DNA of 32,254 bases from Nitrospirota bacterium (GTDB taxonomy: Bacteria; Nitrospirota; Thermodesulfovibrionia; UBA6902), in assembly GCA_016207885.1 (NCBI GenBank), contig JACQZE010000015.1:1-32254 (forward strand), written 5' to 3'. The notes under the pieces were generated by a model, which ran no database searches, was not told the DNA's origin, and was given only the letters and a program-made list of their open reading frames with translations. Shown here piece by piece: positions 17,149 to 25,793 of this stretch; within the stretch, counting starts at the first letter, position 1; each line of letters begins with the position of its first letter. The position numbers and the translations under genes are program-made.

Positions 17149-18183
17149 ATGGCTCTTACATATAAAAAATCCGGAGTAGACATAGACAAAGGCAGCAGCC
17201 TGGTAGAGATCATTAAACCTCTTGCCCGATCAACCTTCAACGCAGGTGTCATGGGCAGTATCGGTTCATTTGGCGCGCTGTATAATATGAAAAGCACAAA
17301 GGTCAAGGATCCAGTGCTCGTCAGCAGCACTGACGGAGTGGGGACAAAACTCAAGATCGCGTTTGACCTTAACAGGCACGCTACAGTCGGGATAGACCTT
17401 GTCGCAATGTGCGTCAACGATATCCTCACAAACGGCGCCCGCCCCCTCTTCTTTCTCGATTACTTTGCAACCGGAAAGCTCTCTACAGATAAGGCCGCTG
17501 ATGTGATTAAAGGTATTGCCGCAGGATGCAGGATGGCTGACTGCGCACTTGTCGGCGGAGAGACCGCTGAGATGCCCGGATTCTACAGTCCCGGTGAATA
17601 CGACCTTGCCGGCTTCTCGGTTGGTGTGGTTGACAGAAAGAAGATCATTGACGGTTCAAAGATTAAAGACGGCGACATTGTCATAGGGCTCTCATCAAGC
17701 GGGCTTCACAGCAACGGCTACTCGCTTGCGAGAAAGCTCTTTTTTGATATCAAAAAATACAGTCCGAAAAAGAGGCTTAAGGAACTCAGGCGTCCTGTAG
17801 GAGAAGAACTGCTTACACCTACAAAGATATATGTGAAGAGCATTTTAAAAATCATCAATAGCTTTGATGTGAAAGGAATGGCGCATATTACAGGCGGCGG
17901 CATTACCGAAAATCTGCCGAGAATATTCCCGCCTAAAAAGGGGCTTAAAGCAGTCATCAAAAAAGCCAGCTGGCCTGTGCACGCGATCTTCGATCTAATA
18001 CAAAAAGAAGGCAAGGTCACTGAAGATGAGATGTACAAGACATTCAATATGGGGATAGGCTTCATGCTTGTCATAGATAAAAACGATGCTGGAAAGGTTC
18101 TAAAGAAACTGAAGTCGCTTGGTGAAGAGCCTTATATCATAGGTGAAATAGCAAAAGGAAGAAGCGGAGTGAAATATATTTAA
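17149..18183 (+). CDS. purM: Phosphoribosylformylglycinamidine cyclo-ligase (AIR synthetase)
   Basis: A 344-residue enzyme that closes the imidazole ring of purines: FGAM + ATP gives AIR. Family hallmarks are the N-terminal YKKSGVDIDKG, the SSTDGVGTKLKIA loop near 62-74, VAMCVNDILTNGARPLFFLDY, LVGGETAEMPGFY, and the C-terminal HITGGGITENLPR. Length matches the family. AGAAAGGA lies before the ATG. The purN start follows after two bases, so the pair is one operon, starting after the rnc terminator. Confidence 0.96.
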   Translation: MALTYKKSGVDIDKGSSLVEIIKPLARSTFNAGVMGSIGSFGALYNMKSTKVKDPVLVSSTDGVGTKLKIAFDLNRHATVGIDLVAMCVNDILTNGARPLFFLDYFATGKLSTDKAADVIKGIAAGCRMADCALVGGETAEMPGFYSPGEYDLAGFSVGVVDRKKIIDGSKIKDGDIVIGLSSSGLHSNGYSLARKLFFDIKKYSPKKRLKELRRPVGEELLTPTKIYVKSILKIINSFDVKGMAHITGGGITENLPRIFPPKKGLKAVIKKASWPVHAIFDLIQKEGKVTEDEMYKTFNMGIGFMLVIDKNDAGKVLKKLKSLGEEPYIIGEIAKGRSGVKYI

Positions 18184-18185
18184 CC

Positions 18186-18827
18186 ATGCTTACGATCGGA
18201 GTTCTTGCTTCAGGCAGAGGTTCTAATTTCCAGTCTATCATAGACAATATAGAGTCCGGCTATATCAATGCAAAGATAGCTGTGCTGATAACTGACAATC
18301 CTAAAGCCTATGCGATTGAAAGGGCAAAGAATCATGACATAGAAACACTCGTAGTAAAGCCAAATAAATTCCAGGATAAAGATGCTTATTATACTCACAT
18401 CGCTGACGAACTCCAGAAAAGAGGCGTGGAGCTTGTTGTTCTCGCAGGTTTCATGCGGGTTGTCGGCAAGCCGTTAATTGACAGGTACAAGAACAAGATA
18501 ATGAACATCCACCCTGCCCTGCTCCCCTCATTTCCCGGGCTTCACAGCCAGAAACAGGCGGTCGATTACGGCGTAAAGATATCCGGCTGCACCGTCCATT
18601 TTGTTGATGAGGGGGTTGACACCGGCCCGATCATAATCCAGGCCGCTGTTCCTGTATATGCAGATGATATCGAAGATGACCTCTCCAAAAGAATACTAAA
18701 ACAGGAACACATAATATTTCCGCTTGCGATCAAGCTCTATGCAGACGGCAAGGTCAAAGTAGAAGGCCGAAAGGTCTCTATAAAGACCGATAGAAAAGAC
18801 AGCGTTCTTATCAACCCTTCACATTAG
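18186..18827 (+). CDS. purN: Phosphoribosylglycinamide formyltransferase
   Basis: A 213-residue enzyme that transfers a formyl group from 10-formyltetrahydrofolate to GAR. Catalytic residues are N107, H109 (MNIHPALLPSFPG) and D145 (DEGVDTGPI), close to the E. coli numbers. The N-terminal GRGSNFQSII binds phosphate. It starts two bases after purM and ends in a short polar tail (DRKDSVLINPSH). It converges with the decarboxylase gene with only 15 bases between stops and no clear terminator. Confidence 0.95.
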   Translation: MLTIGVLASGRGSNFQSIIDNIESGYINAKIAVLITDNPKAYAIERAKNHDIETLVVKPNKFQDKDAYYTHIADELQKRGVELVVLAGFMRVVGKPLIDRYKNKIMNIHPALLPSFPGLHSQKQAVDYGVKISGCTVHFVDEGVDTGPIIIQAAVPVYADDIEDDLSKRILKQEHIIFPLAIKLYADGKVKVEGRKVSIKTDRKDSVLINPSH

Positions 18828-18842
18828 AGGGTAAAACAGGCA

Positions 18843-19778
18843 TCAGGGAACAAACTGTTTGAAGTACTTGATGGTTTTGACCAACCCCTTTTCCAGCTTT
18901 ACCTTCGGCTTCCATTTAAGCTCTTTCATCGCCAGAGATATATTAGGCTGTCTCTGTGTAGGGTCGTCCTGCGGAAGAGGCTTGAATACTACCTTTGACT
19001 TTGAACCGGTAAGCTTTATTACAATGCTGGCAAGCTCTATTATGCTGAACTCGTCAGGGTTGCCGAGATTTACAGGCCCGGTCAGTTTGTCAGGCGAATC
19101 CATTAATCTGACAAAACCTTCCACCAGATCATCAACATAACAGAAGCTCCTTGACTGCTGCCCTTTTCCATAGACAGTAATATCCTCACCCCTTAACGCC
19201 TGCATAATGAAGTTACTGACAACCCTGCCGTCCTGCGGATGCATATTAGGGCCGTATGTGTTGAAGATCCTTGCAACTTTTATCTTAAGCCCGTGCTGCC
19301 TGTTGTAGTCAAAAAAGAGCGTCTCGGCACAGCGCTTGCCTTCGTCATAGCATGAACGTATGCCTATAGGATTGACATTCCCCCAGTAGGATTCTGTTTG
19401 CGGATGCTCGGTAGGATCGCCGTATACTTCAGATGTTGACGCCTGAAAGACCTTTGCCTTGACCCTCTTGGCAAGGCCGAGAATATTTATCGCGCCGTGA
19501 ACAGATGTCTTTGTTGTCTGCACCGGGTCAAACTGGTAATGTATAGGAGAAGCGGGGCATGCGAGGTTGTAGATCTCATCCACCTCAACATATAGAGGGA
19601 AACAGATATCATGCCTCATGATCTCAAAATATGGATTAGCAACAAGATGGGCTATATTGGATCTGCGGCCGGTGTAGAAATTATCAACGCACAGAACCTC
19701 ATGGCCGTCATTCAGAAGCCTTTCGCAGAGATGCGAGCCGATAAAACCGGCTCCGCCTGTAACAAGAATTCTTTTCAT
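18843..19778 (-). CDS. uxs: UDP-glucuronate decarboxylase (UDP-xylose synthase)
   Basis: A 311-residue extended SDR enzyme. The NAD site is [11 protein letters not shown] (7-17); catalytic residues are T115 ([11 protein letters not shown]), Y144 and K148 ([10 protein letters not shown]). The stretches [25 protein letters not shown] and [19 protein letters not shown] are diagnostic of UXS rather than of GalE or RmlB. It converts UDP-glucuronate to UDP-xylose, a sugar donor for surface glycans. It may feed the glycan handled by the polymerase/ligase pair at 6464-10095, but it is not linked to them. Single gene, facing the purMN operon. Confidence 0.9.
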   Translation of the reverse strand: MKRILVTGGAGFIGSHLCERLLNDGHEVLCVDNFYTGRRSNIAHLVANPYFEIMRHDICFPLYVEVDEIYNLACPASPIHYQFDPVQTTKTSVHGAINILGLAKRVKAKVFQASTSEVYGDPTEHPQTESYWGNVNPIGIRSCYDEGKRCAETLFFDYNRQHGLKIKVARIFNTYGPNMHPQDGRVVSNFIMQALRGEDITVYGKGQQSRSFCYVDDLVEGFVRLMDSPDKLTGPVNLGNPDEFSIIELASIVIKLTGSKSKVVFKPLPQDDPTQRQPNISLAMKELKWKPKVKLEKGLVKTIKYFKQFVP

Positions 19779-19822
19779 ATAATCAAGACCTCCATGAGAT
19801 TTTTAATAGTATACATAAAAAC

Positions 19823-19850
19823 TTGTATTAACTGATATTCATAATATAAA
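19823..19850 (+). promoter_or_regulatory. Promoter candidate for the tRNA pair
   Basis: TTGTAT (19823-19828), 16-base spacer, TATAAA (19845-19850), 12 bases before the tRNA-Gln 5' end. Confidence 0.4.
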
Positions 19851-19862
19851 ATATCTTGGCTT

Positions 19863-19936
19863 TGGGGAGTAGTGTAATGGCAGCACCGCAGATTCTGGAT
19901 CTGCTTGTAGGGGTTCAAGTCCTCTCTCCCCAGCCA
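19863..19936 (+). tRNA. tRNA-Gln (anticodon CTG)
   Basis: Cloverleaf seen by eye: acceptor TGGGGAG/CTCCCCA, anticodon stem GCAGA/TCTGC around the loop TTCTGGA (anticodon CTG), T-arm AGGGG-TTCAAGT-CCTCT, discriminator G and encoded CCA at 19934-19936. It reads CAG codons. The D stem is only three pairs (GTG/CAC), normal for tRNA-Gln. Confidence 0.95.
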
Positions 19937-20003
19937 AAAAATCAACTTAAGTGTGAAGAAGCACAGATTTTATTATCTGCCTTCAACTCTTAATTTTTTA
20001 TTT

Positions 20004-20079
20004 GGTCCCATCGTCTAGTGGCCTAGGACGCTGGCCTCTCACGCCGGTAACACGGGTTCGAATCCCGTTGGGATCACCA
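20004..20079 (+). tRNA. tRNA-Glu (anticodon CTC)
   Basis: Acceptor GGTCCCA/TGGGATC with one G-T pair, anticodon stem CTGGC/GCCGG around the loop CTCTCAC (anticodon CTC), T-loop TTCGAAT, discriminator A and encoded CCA at 20077-20079. It lies 67 bases after tRNA-Gln, probably in one transcript. Confidence 0.95.
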
Positions 20080-20100
20080 ATAACCAGGCTGAATGCTATT

Positions 20101-20121
20101 AGCTGTCAGCTACAGCTTTTT
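20101..20121 (+). terminator. Possible terminator after the tRNA genes
   Basis: A six-pair stem AGCTGT/ACAGCT with loop CAGCT, followed directly by five Ts. The stem is short, so the call is tentative. Confidence 0.45.
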
Positions 20122-20157
20122 AACATCTTAATTTATAACAAATGAAAGAGGTATGAA

Positions 20158-21225
20158 ATGTCCAAGACTTATAACATTGCAGTTATTCCCGGTGACGGGA
20201 CAGGTCCTGAGGTCATTGCTGAAGGGGTAAAGGTTCTTAATGCAGTATCTGAGAAGTCAGGCTTCAAGCTTGACCTTCACTATTATGATTTCGGCGGGGA
20301 TAGATACCTCAGGACAGGTGAAGTGCTCCCGGACAGCGCGGTTTCTGACCTGAGAAAACATGACGCAATATATCTCGGAGCCATTGGCCATCCTGATGTT
20401 AAACCGGGAATACTTGAAAAAGGCATACTACTGAGGCTCCGCTTTGAGCTTGACCAGTACATAAACCTGAGGCCTGTAAAACTCTATCCCGGCATAGAAT
20501 GCCCGCTTAAGGATAAGGGGCCTGAGCATATAGACTTTGTCGTTGTGAGAGAAAACACAGAAGGGCTTTATGTAGGCGCCGGAGGCGTTTTGAAAAAAGG
20601 CACACCCGATGAGGTCTCTGTTCAGGAGTCTATCAACACCAGAAAGGGCGTCGAGCGCTGTATCCGCTATGCGTTTGAATATTGCAAGAAGAGGAACAAG
20701 GCTAACAAGCTCACACTATGCGGAAAGACCAATGTTCTGACATTTGCGTTTGACCTTTGGGAAAGGACGTTTAACGAAGTTGCCAAGGAATATCCCGGCA
20801 TTAAAAATGATTACGCACATGTTGACGCCATCACCATGTGGTTTGTAAAGAACCCGGAATGGTTCGATGTGATCGTGACAGACAATATGTTCGGCGACAT
20901 AATCACTGACCTCGGCGCTATGATACAGGGCGGAATGGGAATAGCGGCAGGCGGGAATATAAATCCTGATCCCGGCGGGGTTTCGATGTTTGAACCTATC
21001 GGCGGTTCCGCTCCAAAATACAAAGGGCAGAATATCATCAATCCTCTCGCAGCAATATGCGCAGGCGGGCTGATGCTTGAGAGTTTAGGTGAAACAGCAA
21101 GCGGCAAAGCTATTGAAGAGGCTGTCATGAAGGTCACTGCAAATGACATTAAGAGCCTTGCAGCAGGCAGGATGGGATACAGTACCACTGAAGTCGGTGA
21201 TTTGGTGGTGAAGAATTTAAAATAA
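20158..21225 (+). CDS. leuB: 3-isopropylmalate dehydrogenase (isocitrate/isopropylmalate dehydrogenase family)
   Basis: A 355-residue decarboxylating dehydrogenase. Family motifs: PGDGTGPEV near the N-terminus, [10 protein letters not shown], the substrate and metal region [31 protein letters not shown] and the cofactor loop [18 protein letters not shown]. It should oxidise 3-isopropylmalate in leucine synthesis; tartrate, homoisocitrate or isocitrate dehydrogenase activity cannot be fully excluded from sequence. Placement before asd supports amino-acid biosynthesis. GAAAGAGG lies before the ATG. Confidence 0.82.
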   Translation: MSKTYNIAVIPGDGTGPEVIAEGVKVLNAVSEKSGFKLDLHYYDFGGDRYLRTGEVLPDSAVSDLRKHDAIYLGAIGHPDVKPGILEKGILLRLRFELDQYINLRPVKLYPGIECPLKDKGPEHIDFVVVRENTEGLYVGAGGVLKKGTPDEVSVQESINTRKGVERCIRYAFEYCKKRNKANKLTLCGKTNVLTFAFDLWERTFNEVAKEYPGIKNDYAHVDAITMWFVKNPEWFDVIVTDNMFGDIITDLGAMIQGGMGIAAGGNINPDPGGVSMFEPIGGSAPKYKGQNIINPLAAICAGGLMLESLGETASGKAIEEAVMKVTANDIKSLAAGRMGYSTTEVGDLVVKNLK

Positions 21226-21240
21226 ATATTTTATCTAATT

Positions 21241-21308
21241 TTTGTCATTTCGACCAAAGGGAGAAATCTTAAGATTCCTCGTCCACTTCGGTTCCTCGGA
21301 ATGACAAA
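21241..21308. repeat. Palindromic intergenic repeat, GTCATTTCGACC type
   Basis: Ends TTTGTCATTTCG and CGGAATGACAAA are complementary except for one base; the centre GAGAAATCTT/AAGATTCCTC is also complementary except for one base. It sits between leuB and asd and contributes a spurious in-frame ATG at 21301 to the asd frame. Confidence 0.6.
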
Positions 21309-21330
21309 CAGGAGAATGAAAGGTAACAAT

Positions 21331-22353
21331 ATGATGCTTAAGAAAAAAGATAAATACACTGTAGCAGTTGTAGGAGCAACCGGGGCCGTTGGAAATGAGA
21401 TGGTCTCAATTCTTGAAGAGAGAAACTTCCCCGTGGGCAAACTCAGGCTCTTTGCCTCTGAACGTTCTGAGGGCAATACACTTGACTTTCACGAAAAACC
21501 CGTAACTGTCGAGGTTCTCAAGGCTGATGTTTTCAAAGGAATAGACATCGCCCTCTTTTCCGCAGGCGGTGACAGGAGCATAGAGTTTGCGCCGATCGCA
21601 GCAAAGGCAGGCTGTGTTGTTATAGATAACTCAAGCGCATGGAGGATGGACCCTGAGGTTCCTCTGGTCGTGCCTGAGGTCAACCCCCATGACCTGAAAT
21701 GGCACAAAGGGATAATAGCAAATCCAAACTGCTCGACGATCCAGATGGTGCTTCCTTTAAAACCGATCCATGATACAGCAAGGATCAAGAGAGTCGTGGT
21801 TACAACCTTCCAGTCAGTATCAGGCACAGGCAAAAAGGCGATGGATGAACTTCTCGAACAGAGCGCCGCATTCCTGAACTTCAAGGATATAAAACCTAAG
21901 GTCTATCCTCATCAGATAGCATTCAACTGTCTGCCTCATATCGACAGTTTCCTGGATAACGGCTATACAAAAGAAGAGATGAAGATGATAAATGAGACGA
22001 GAAAGATACTCGGTGATGCCTCACTCAGGATAACAGCAACAACTGTGAGGGTCCCTGTATTTAAGTGCCATTCCGAGTCTGTAAATATTGAGACTGAGAA
22101 GAAGCTTTCTGCTGATGAGGTAAGGGCGCTGTTATCAGGGACAGACGGCATTATCGTATATGACGCTCCTGAGAAGAATATCTACCCTCTTCCGATATAT
22201 GTCGCAGGAAAAGATGAGACCTACATCGGAAGGATCAGAGAAGACGAGTCTGTTGAGAACGGCATCAACATGTGGATCGTTGCAGACAATATCAGAAAAG
22301 GCGCTGCATTAAATGCGGTGCAGATTGCTGAGAAGTTGATAGAGAAAAATTAA
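21331..22353 (+). CDS. asd: Aspartate-semialdehyde dehydrogenase
   Basis: A 340-residue enzyme that converts aspartyl phosphate to aspartate semialdehyde with NADPH, supplying lysine, diaminopimelate, threonine and methionine. NADP loop VGATGAVGNEM (14-24), active-site C134 in IANPNCSTIQM, R240 and H247 in VRVPVFKCHSE. Length matches the bacterial family when translation starts at 21331, which has AAAGG eight bases upstream; an upstream ATG at 21301 lies within the palindromic repeat and adds ten non-conserved residues. It follows the leuB-like gene and precedes the deaminase gene by six bases. Confidence 0.95.
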   Translation: MMLKKKDKYTVAVVGATGAVGNEMVSILEERNFPVGKLRLFASERSEGNTLDFHEKPVTVEVLKADVFKGIDIALFSAGGDRSIEFAPIAAKAGCVVIDNSSAWRMDPEVPLVVPEVNPHDLKWHKGIIANPNCSTIQMVLPLKPIHDTARIKRVVVTTFQSVSGTGKKAMDELLEQSAAFLNFKDIKPKVYPHQIAFNCLPHIDSFLDNGYTKEEMKMINETRKILGDASLRITATTVRVPVFKCHSESVNIETEKKLSADEVRALLSGTDGIIVYDAPEKNIYPLPIYVAGKDETYIGRIREDESVENGINMWIVADNIRKGAALNAVQIAEKLIEKN

Positions 22354-22359
22354 ATAGCG

Positions 22360-23682
22360 ATGCAAAACGTTGACCATATCATAAGGGCCGATTATCTCCT
22401 CACAATGGAAGGAGACCTGAACGTCATCCATGATGGCGCTGTAGCTGTTTCAGGCACTGATATCATTGACGTTGACACCTTCTATGACATCTCAAAGAAA
22501 TACACCTCACAAAACATCACTGACGGCAAAGACAAGGTTGTCTTCCCCGGACTGGTAAACACACACACCCACGCGGCAATGGTCTATTTTAGAGGCATTG
22601 CTGATGACCTTCCTCTACAGGAGTGGCTCCAGAATCATATATGGCCGAATGAGATGAAGTGGCTTTCCAGCGAGTTCGTCGGCGATGCAGTTGAGCTTGC
22701 CTGCCTTGAGATGCTGAAGGGCGGAGTCACCACATTCAATGATATGTACTTTTATGAACAAGCCGCTGGAGAAAAACTGACCCGCATCGGGATGAGGGCT
22801 TTACTCGGCTCCGGCATTATTGACTTCCCATGGAAAGACTATGCGTCAGGCCCTGATGATTATTTTATCAAGGCAGAAGAACACATTAAGTATTGGAAAG
22901 GGAATGAACTGGTCACTACAGGCGTTGCGCCGCACGCTACATTTACCTGCAGCCCTGATAATTACACGCGCGCAAGAGTGCTTGCTGAAAAATATGATGT
23001 CGCCCTGCATACACACCTCTCTGAAACACAGTTTGAAGTGGCACAATGCAAAGATCGCTATGGAAAGACACCGGTTGAACATCTTGACTCCATTGGTTTT
23101 CTTTCAGAACGCGTCTCAGCAGCGCATTGTGTCTGGCTAACTGATAAAGATATTGAGATACTCGCACAAAGAAAGGTCGGTGTTGCTCACTGCATCGAAA
23201 GCAATCTGAAGCTCGCATCAGGCTTTGCCCCTGTGTCCAAAATTCTCAAGGCAGGCATAAAGGTCGGGCTCGGAACTGACGGCGCTGCAAGCAACAATGA
23301 CCTTAGTATTCTCGGTGAAATGGCAACAGCCGCAAAGGTCCATAAAGCGGTCTCAGGAGACCCCACTGTTGTTGACAGCAAAGCCGCGCTTCTTATGGCA
23401 ACCAAGACCGGAGCTGAGATCATCGGGCTTGGTGAAAAGACAGGCTCTCTGAAACCCGGCAAAAAAGCTGACCTTGTCATAGCTGACCTTGCAAAACCTC
23501 ATCTGATGCCGCTCTATGACATTTACTCACACATCACATACGCGATGCAGCCATCCGATATCGAAACTGTCATGGTCAACGGAAAGATACTGCTTGATAA
23601 GAGGCGACTGATGACCGGTGATGAAGGCGTTATACTCGGTAATGCACGGAAATGGCAGGACAGGATTCGAAACGGTAAATAA
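22360..23682 (+). CDS. mtaD: 5-methylthioadenosine/S-adenosylhomocysteine deaminase-type amidohydrolase
   Basis: A 440-residue metal-dependent amidohydrolase of the MtaD/TrzA group, which deaminates S-adenosylhomocysteine, methylthioadenosine or adenosine in SAM recycling. Metal ligands: H69 and H71 in NTHTHA, the HTHLSET histidine, and the aspartate in GLGTDGAASNNDLS. The substrate region is VGVAHCIESNLKLASG; most relatives have CPxSNxKL, so the IE pair is a mild change. N- and C-terminal beta-sandwich pieces complete the fold (GLVNTHTH; GKKADLVIADL). It follows asd by six bases. The exact substrate is not certain. Confidence 0.88.
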   Translation: MQNVDHIIRADYLLTMEGDLNVIHDGAVAVSGTDIIDVDTFYDISKKYTSQNITDGKDKVVFPGLVNTHTHAAMVYFRGIADDLPLQEWLQNHIWPNEMKWLSSEFVGDAVELACLEMLKGGVTTFNDMYFYEQAAGEKLTRIGMRALLGSGIIDFPWKDYASGPDDYFIKAEEHIKYWKGNELVTTGVAPHATFTCSPDNYTRARVLAEKYDVALHTHLSETQFEVAQCKDRYGKTPVEHLDSIGFLSERVSAAHCVWLTDKDIEILAQRKVGVAHCIESNLKLASGFAPVSKILKAGIKVGLGTDGAASNNDLSILGEMATAAKVHKAVSGDPTVVDSKAALLMATKTGAEIIGLGEKTGSLKPGKKADLVIADLAKPHLMPLYDIYSHITYAMQPSDIETVMVNGKILLDKRRLMTGDEGVILGNARKWQDRIRNGK

Positions 23683-23693
23683 GTTATTTTGCC

Positions 23694-24392
23694 TCAAAGC
23701 CCAACCACCTCAACTTTAACCTTTGCCGTTCCCTTCTCATAAAAACCAAGCATCTTAGCCGCGCCCATGCTGAGGTCTATTATCCTTTTGCCTGAGTCAG
23801 CATTATGGTCACTCGGAAAAGGCCCCCTGTCATTGACCCTCACAATTATAGACCTCTTGTTCTCAAGGTTCGTCACCTTAACATTGATGGGCAGGGGAAG
23901 AAGTTTATGAGCTGCGGTAAGTTCTTTAGGATCAAACTTCTCTCCGTTTGCGGTCATATAACCGAACTTCTTGTTTCTTGTCTCATACCCATACCATGAT
24001 GCTATGCCGACCTCGTTATAGGTCTTTGCCTTTTCAACAGACATGGGAAAGTACTTTTTGCCTTTTACTGTATAAGGCGCGTTCTTCACTCTTCCTAATC
24101 TGATGGCCTCCTTTACCGGAAGGCCGTCAATAGTATCGATTTCATCATTTATCAGAGGCCAGTCAAGCGGCGCGCGGACTACATTGAAGGTAAATTTCCC
24201 TATGGAATAAACAAGCTTTGTGGCGCCTGCAGTAAGTTCATATGTGCCTTTTACGGCATAATATGTCCCCTTCACAACTCCCTTTGTAATTGTGTAAGGC
24301 GCTTTGATAACTGCACAGGAAGAAGTAAAAGTGGTTAAAACAAGACTGATAACAAAGATAAAAACAAGATTTTTATTTAAATATCTCCTCAT
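23694..24392 (-). CDS. rlpA: RlpA-like double-psi beta-barrel lipoprotein
   Basis: A lipoprotein of 232 residues. The chosen ATG at 24392 gives a compact signal sequence (MRRYLNKN, hydrophobic core) ending at a lipobox-like TSSC with C26; a start at 24419 is also open. The middle region has hydrophobic repeats (KGVVKGTYYAVKGTYELT). The C-terminal half is the RlpA barrel: GIASWYGYETRNKKFGYMT, LTAAHKLLPLP, VRVNDRGPF, RIIDLSMGAAKMLGF. RlpA proteins bind or cleave peptidoglycan lacking stem peptides at septa. No SPOR domain is present, so septal targeting would need another route. Convergent with mtaD, 11 bases apart. Confidence 0.87.
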   Translation of the reverse strand: MRRYLNKNLVFIFVISLVLTTFTSSCAVIKAPYTITKGVVKGTYYAVKGTYELTAGATKLVYSIGKFTFNVVRAPLDWPLINDEIDTIDGLPVKEAIRLGRVKNAPYTVKGKKYFPMSVEKAKTYNEVGIASWYGYETRNKKFGYMTANGEKFDPKELTAAHKLLPLPINVKVTNLENKRSIIVRVNDRGPFPSDHNADSGKRIIDLSMGAAKMLGFYEKGTAKVKVEVVGL

Positions 24393-24438
24393 CTTTATTG
24401 GGTAATTATACATAGTCATAAATAATTGCGCCTAAATC

Positions 24439-24525
24439 GTCATTCCCGCAGTCCTTAAGCGGGAATCCAGAAGCAGTTGATTCAAAAAAAATACTGGATT
24501 CCCGATAAAAAACTTCGGGAATGAC
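24439..24525. repeat. Palindromic intergenic repeat, GTCATTCCCG type
   Basis: Ends GTCATTCCCG (24439-24448) and CGGGAATGAC (24516-24525) are exact complements, with an inner pair GGAATCCAG/CTGGATTCC. It lies between ampG and rlpA. Confidence 0.7.
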
Positions 24526-24548
24526 AACTCATAGATAACATATTTTTA

Positions 24549-25793
24549 TTAAACTGTTTTAATCTCTTCTCTTTGAGTCCAAGGAGCGAACTTTAAAAGG
24601 AGAAGCATGCCGGGTATCGCGATCAGTGTACAGGCGATAAAAAACAACTCCCAGCCCATATACTTGGCAAGATAACCGGTTGGCGCTGAGGCTATAACCC
24701 TTGGCACGCCCATAAGGCTGCTCAATAACGCATATTGCGTGGCAGTAAATTTTTTATTAGTTATGCTCCCCATAAACGCGACATAAGCAGCGGTTCCCAT
24801 TCCGCCGCTCAGATTTTCAAAGACTATGACTCCGGCAAGGGCGGGAAGGCTGTGTCCGATCTGTGAGAGGATAGCAAACCCGGCAGTGGATATCGCCTGA
24901 AGAAAACCGAATATCCAGAGAGAACGGTTTATTCCAAGGCGCAGCATCATTATCCCGCCTATGAGACTGCCGATTATCGTTGCCCAAAAACCAAAGAGTT
25001 TAACGATAGTGCCGATCTCGGTCTTTGTAAATCCGATATCTAAATAAAAAGGAGTTGTCATCGCGCTTGCCATCGTATCCCCGAGTTTATAAAAAAGAAT
25101 GAATGCCAGTATCCATAAAGCGCCTTCTCTGGAGAAATATTCAATGAGCGGGTTCAGCACCGCATCACGCATGTTCTTTGGAGCACCCATCGGATTAGGA
25201 GGTTCAGGCGTGATAAGTGTTGTAATGACACCCGGAAGCATGCAAGCCGCCATGATAAAATATACCCATGAAAATGATATATGGTCTGCCATAATAAGCC
25301 CGCCGCCAGAGGCAAGGAGCATACCGACACGATAGCCGTTCACATAAAGTGAAGAGCCTAATCCAAGTTCTTCGTCCGCCATATCCTCTCTGCGGTAAGC
25401 ATCCACGACTATGTCCTGTGAAGCGCTGAAGAATGTGACGATAAAAGCGGCAAATGCGACAAGCCATGGATTGTTCGCAGGATTTGTAAACCCGAGACCG
25501 GCGATAGAAAAGATCAATGCTATCTGGGCTATGAGCAGCCATCCCCTTCTGCGTCCCAGAAAAGGAAGCGTGAAACGGTCAAGGAAAGGCGCCCATATAA
25601 ATTTAAGGGTGTATGGAATGCCAACCAGCGACATTATGCCGATCACGGTCAGATCCACTCCGGCTTCCTTCATCCATGCCTGCAAAACAGTCATGGTTAG
25701 AAGCAGAGGCAGCCCGCAGGCAAAACCCATTATCAATGAAACGAGCATGCGGCGGCTTGCAATGACTTGAAATATCTGAAGCCTCGTTTTCAT
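24549..25793 (-). CDS. ampG: AmpG-family muropeptide permease (MFS)
   Basis: A 414-residue inner-membrane transporter with about 12 hydrophobic segments. AmpG hallmarks: FACGLPLLLTMTVLQAWMKEAG at the N-terminus, IPYTLKFIWAPFLDRF, LGRRRGWLL, and FSASQDIVVDAYRRE in the fifth helix region. AmpG imports anhydromuropeptides released during wall turnover. The start overlaps the stop of the upstream DUF1460 gene by four bases (ATGA), so the two are translated together. Relatives in the same branch carry acetyl-CoA or siderophores, but the neighbour supports a wall-recycling role. Confidence 0.85.
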   Translation of the reverse strand: MKTRLQIFQVIASRRMLVSLIMGFACGLPLLLTMTVLQAWMKEAGVDLTVIGIMSLVGIPYTLKFIWAPFLDRFTLPFLGRRRGWLLIAQIALIFSIAGLGFTNPANNPWLVAFAAFIVTFFSASQDIVVDAYRREDMADEELGLGSSLYVNGYRVGMLLASGGGLIMADHISFSWVYFIMAACMLPGVITTLITPEPPNPMGAPKNMRDAVLNPLIEYFSREGALWILAFILFYKLGDTMASAMTTPFYLDIGFTKTEIGTIVKLFGFWATIIGSLIGGIMMLRLGINRSLWIFGFLQAISTAGFAILSQIGHSLPALAGVIVFENLSGGMGTAAYVAFMGSITNKKFTATQYALLSSLMGVPRVIASAPTGYLAKYMGWELFFIACTLIAIPGMLLLLKFAPWTQREEIKTV

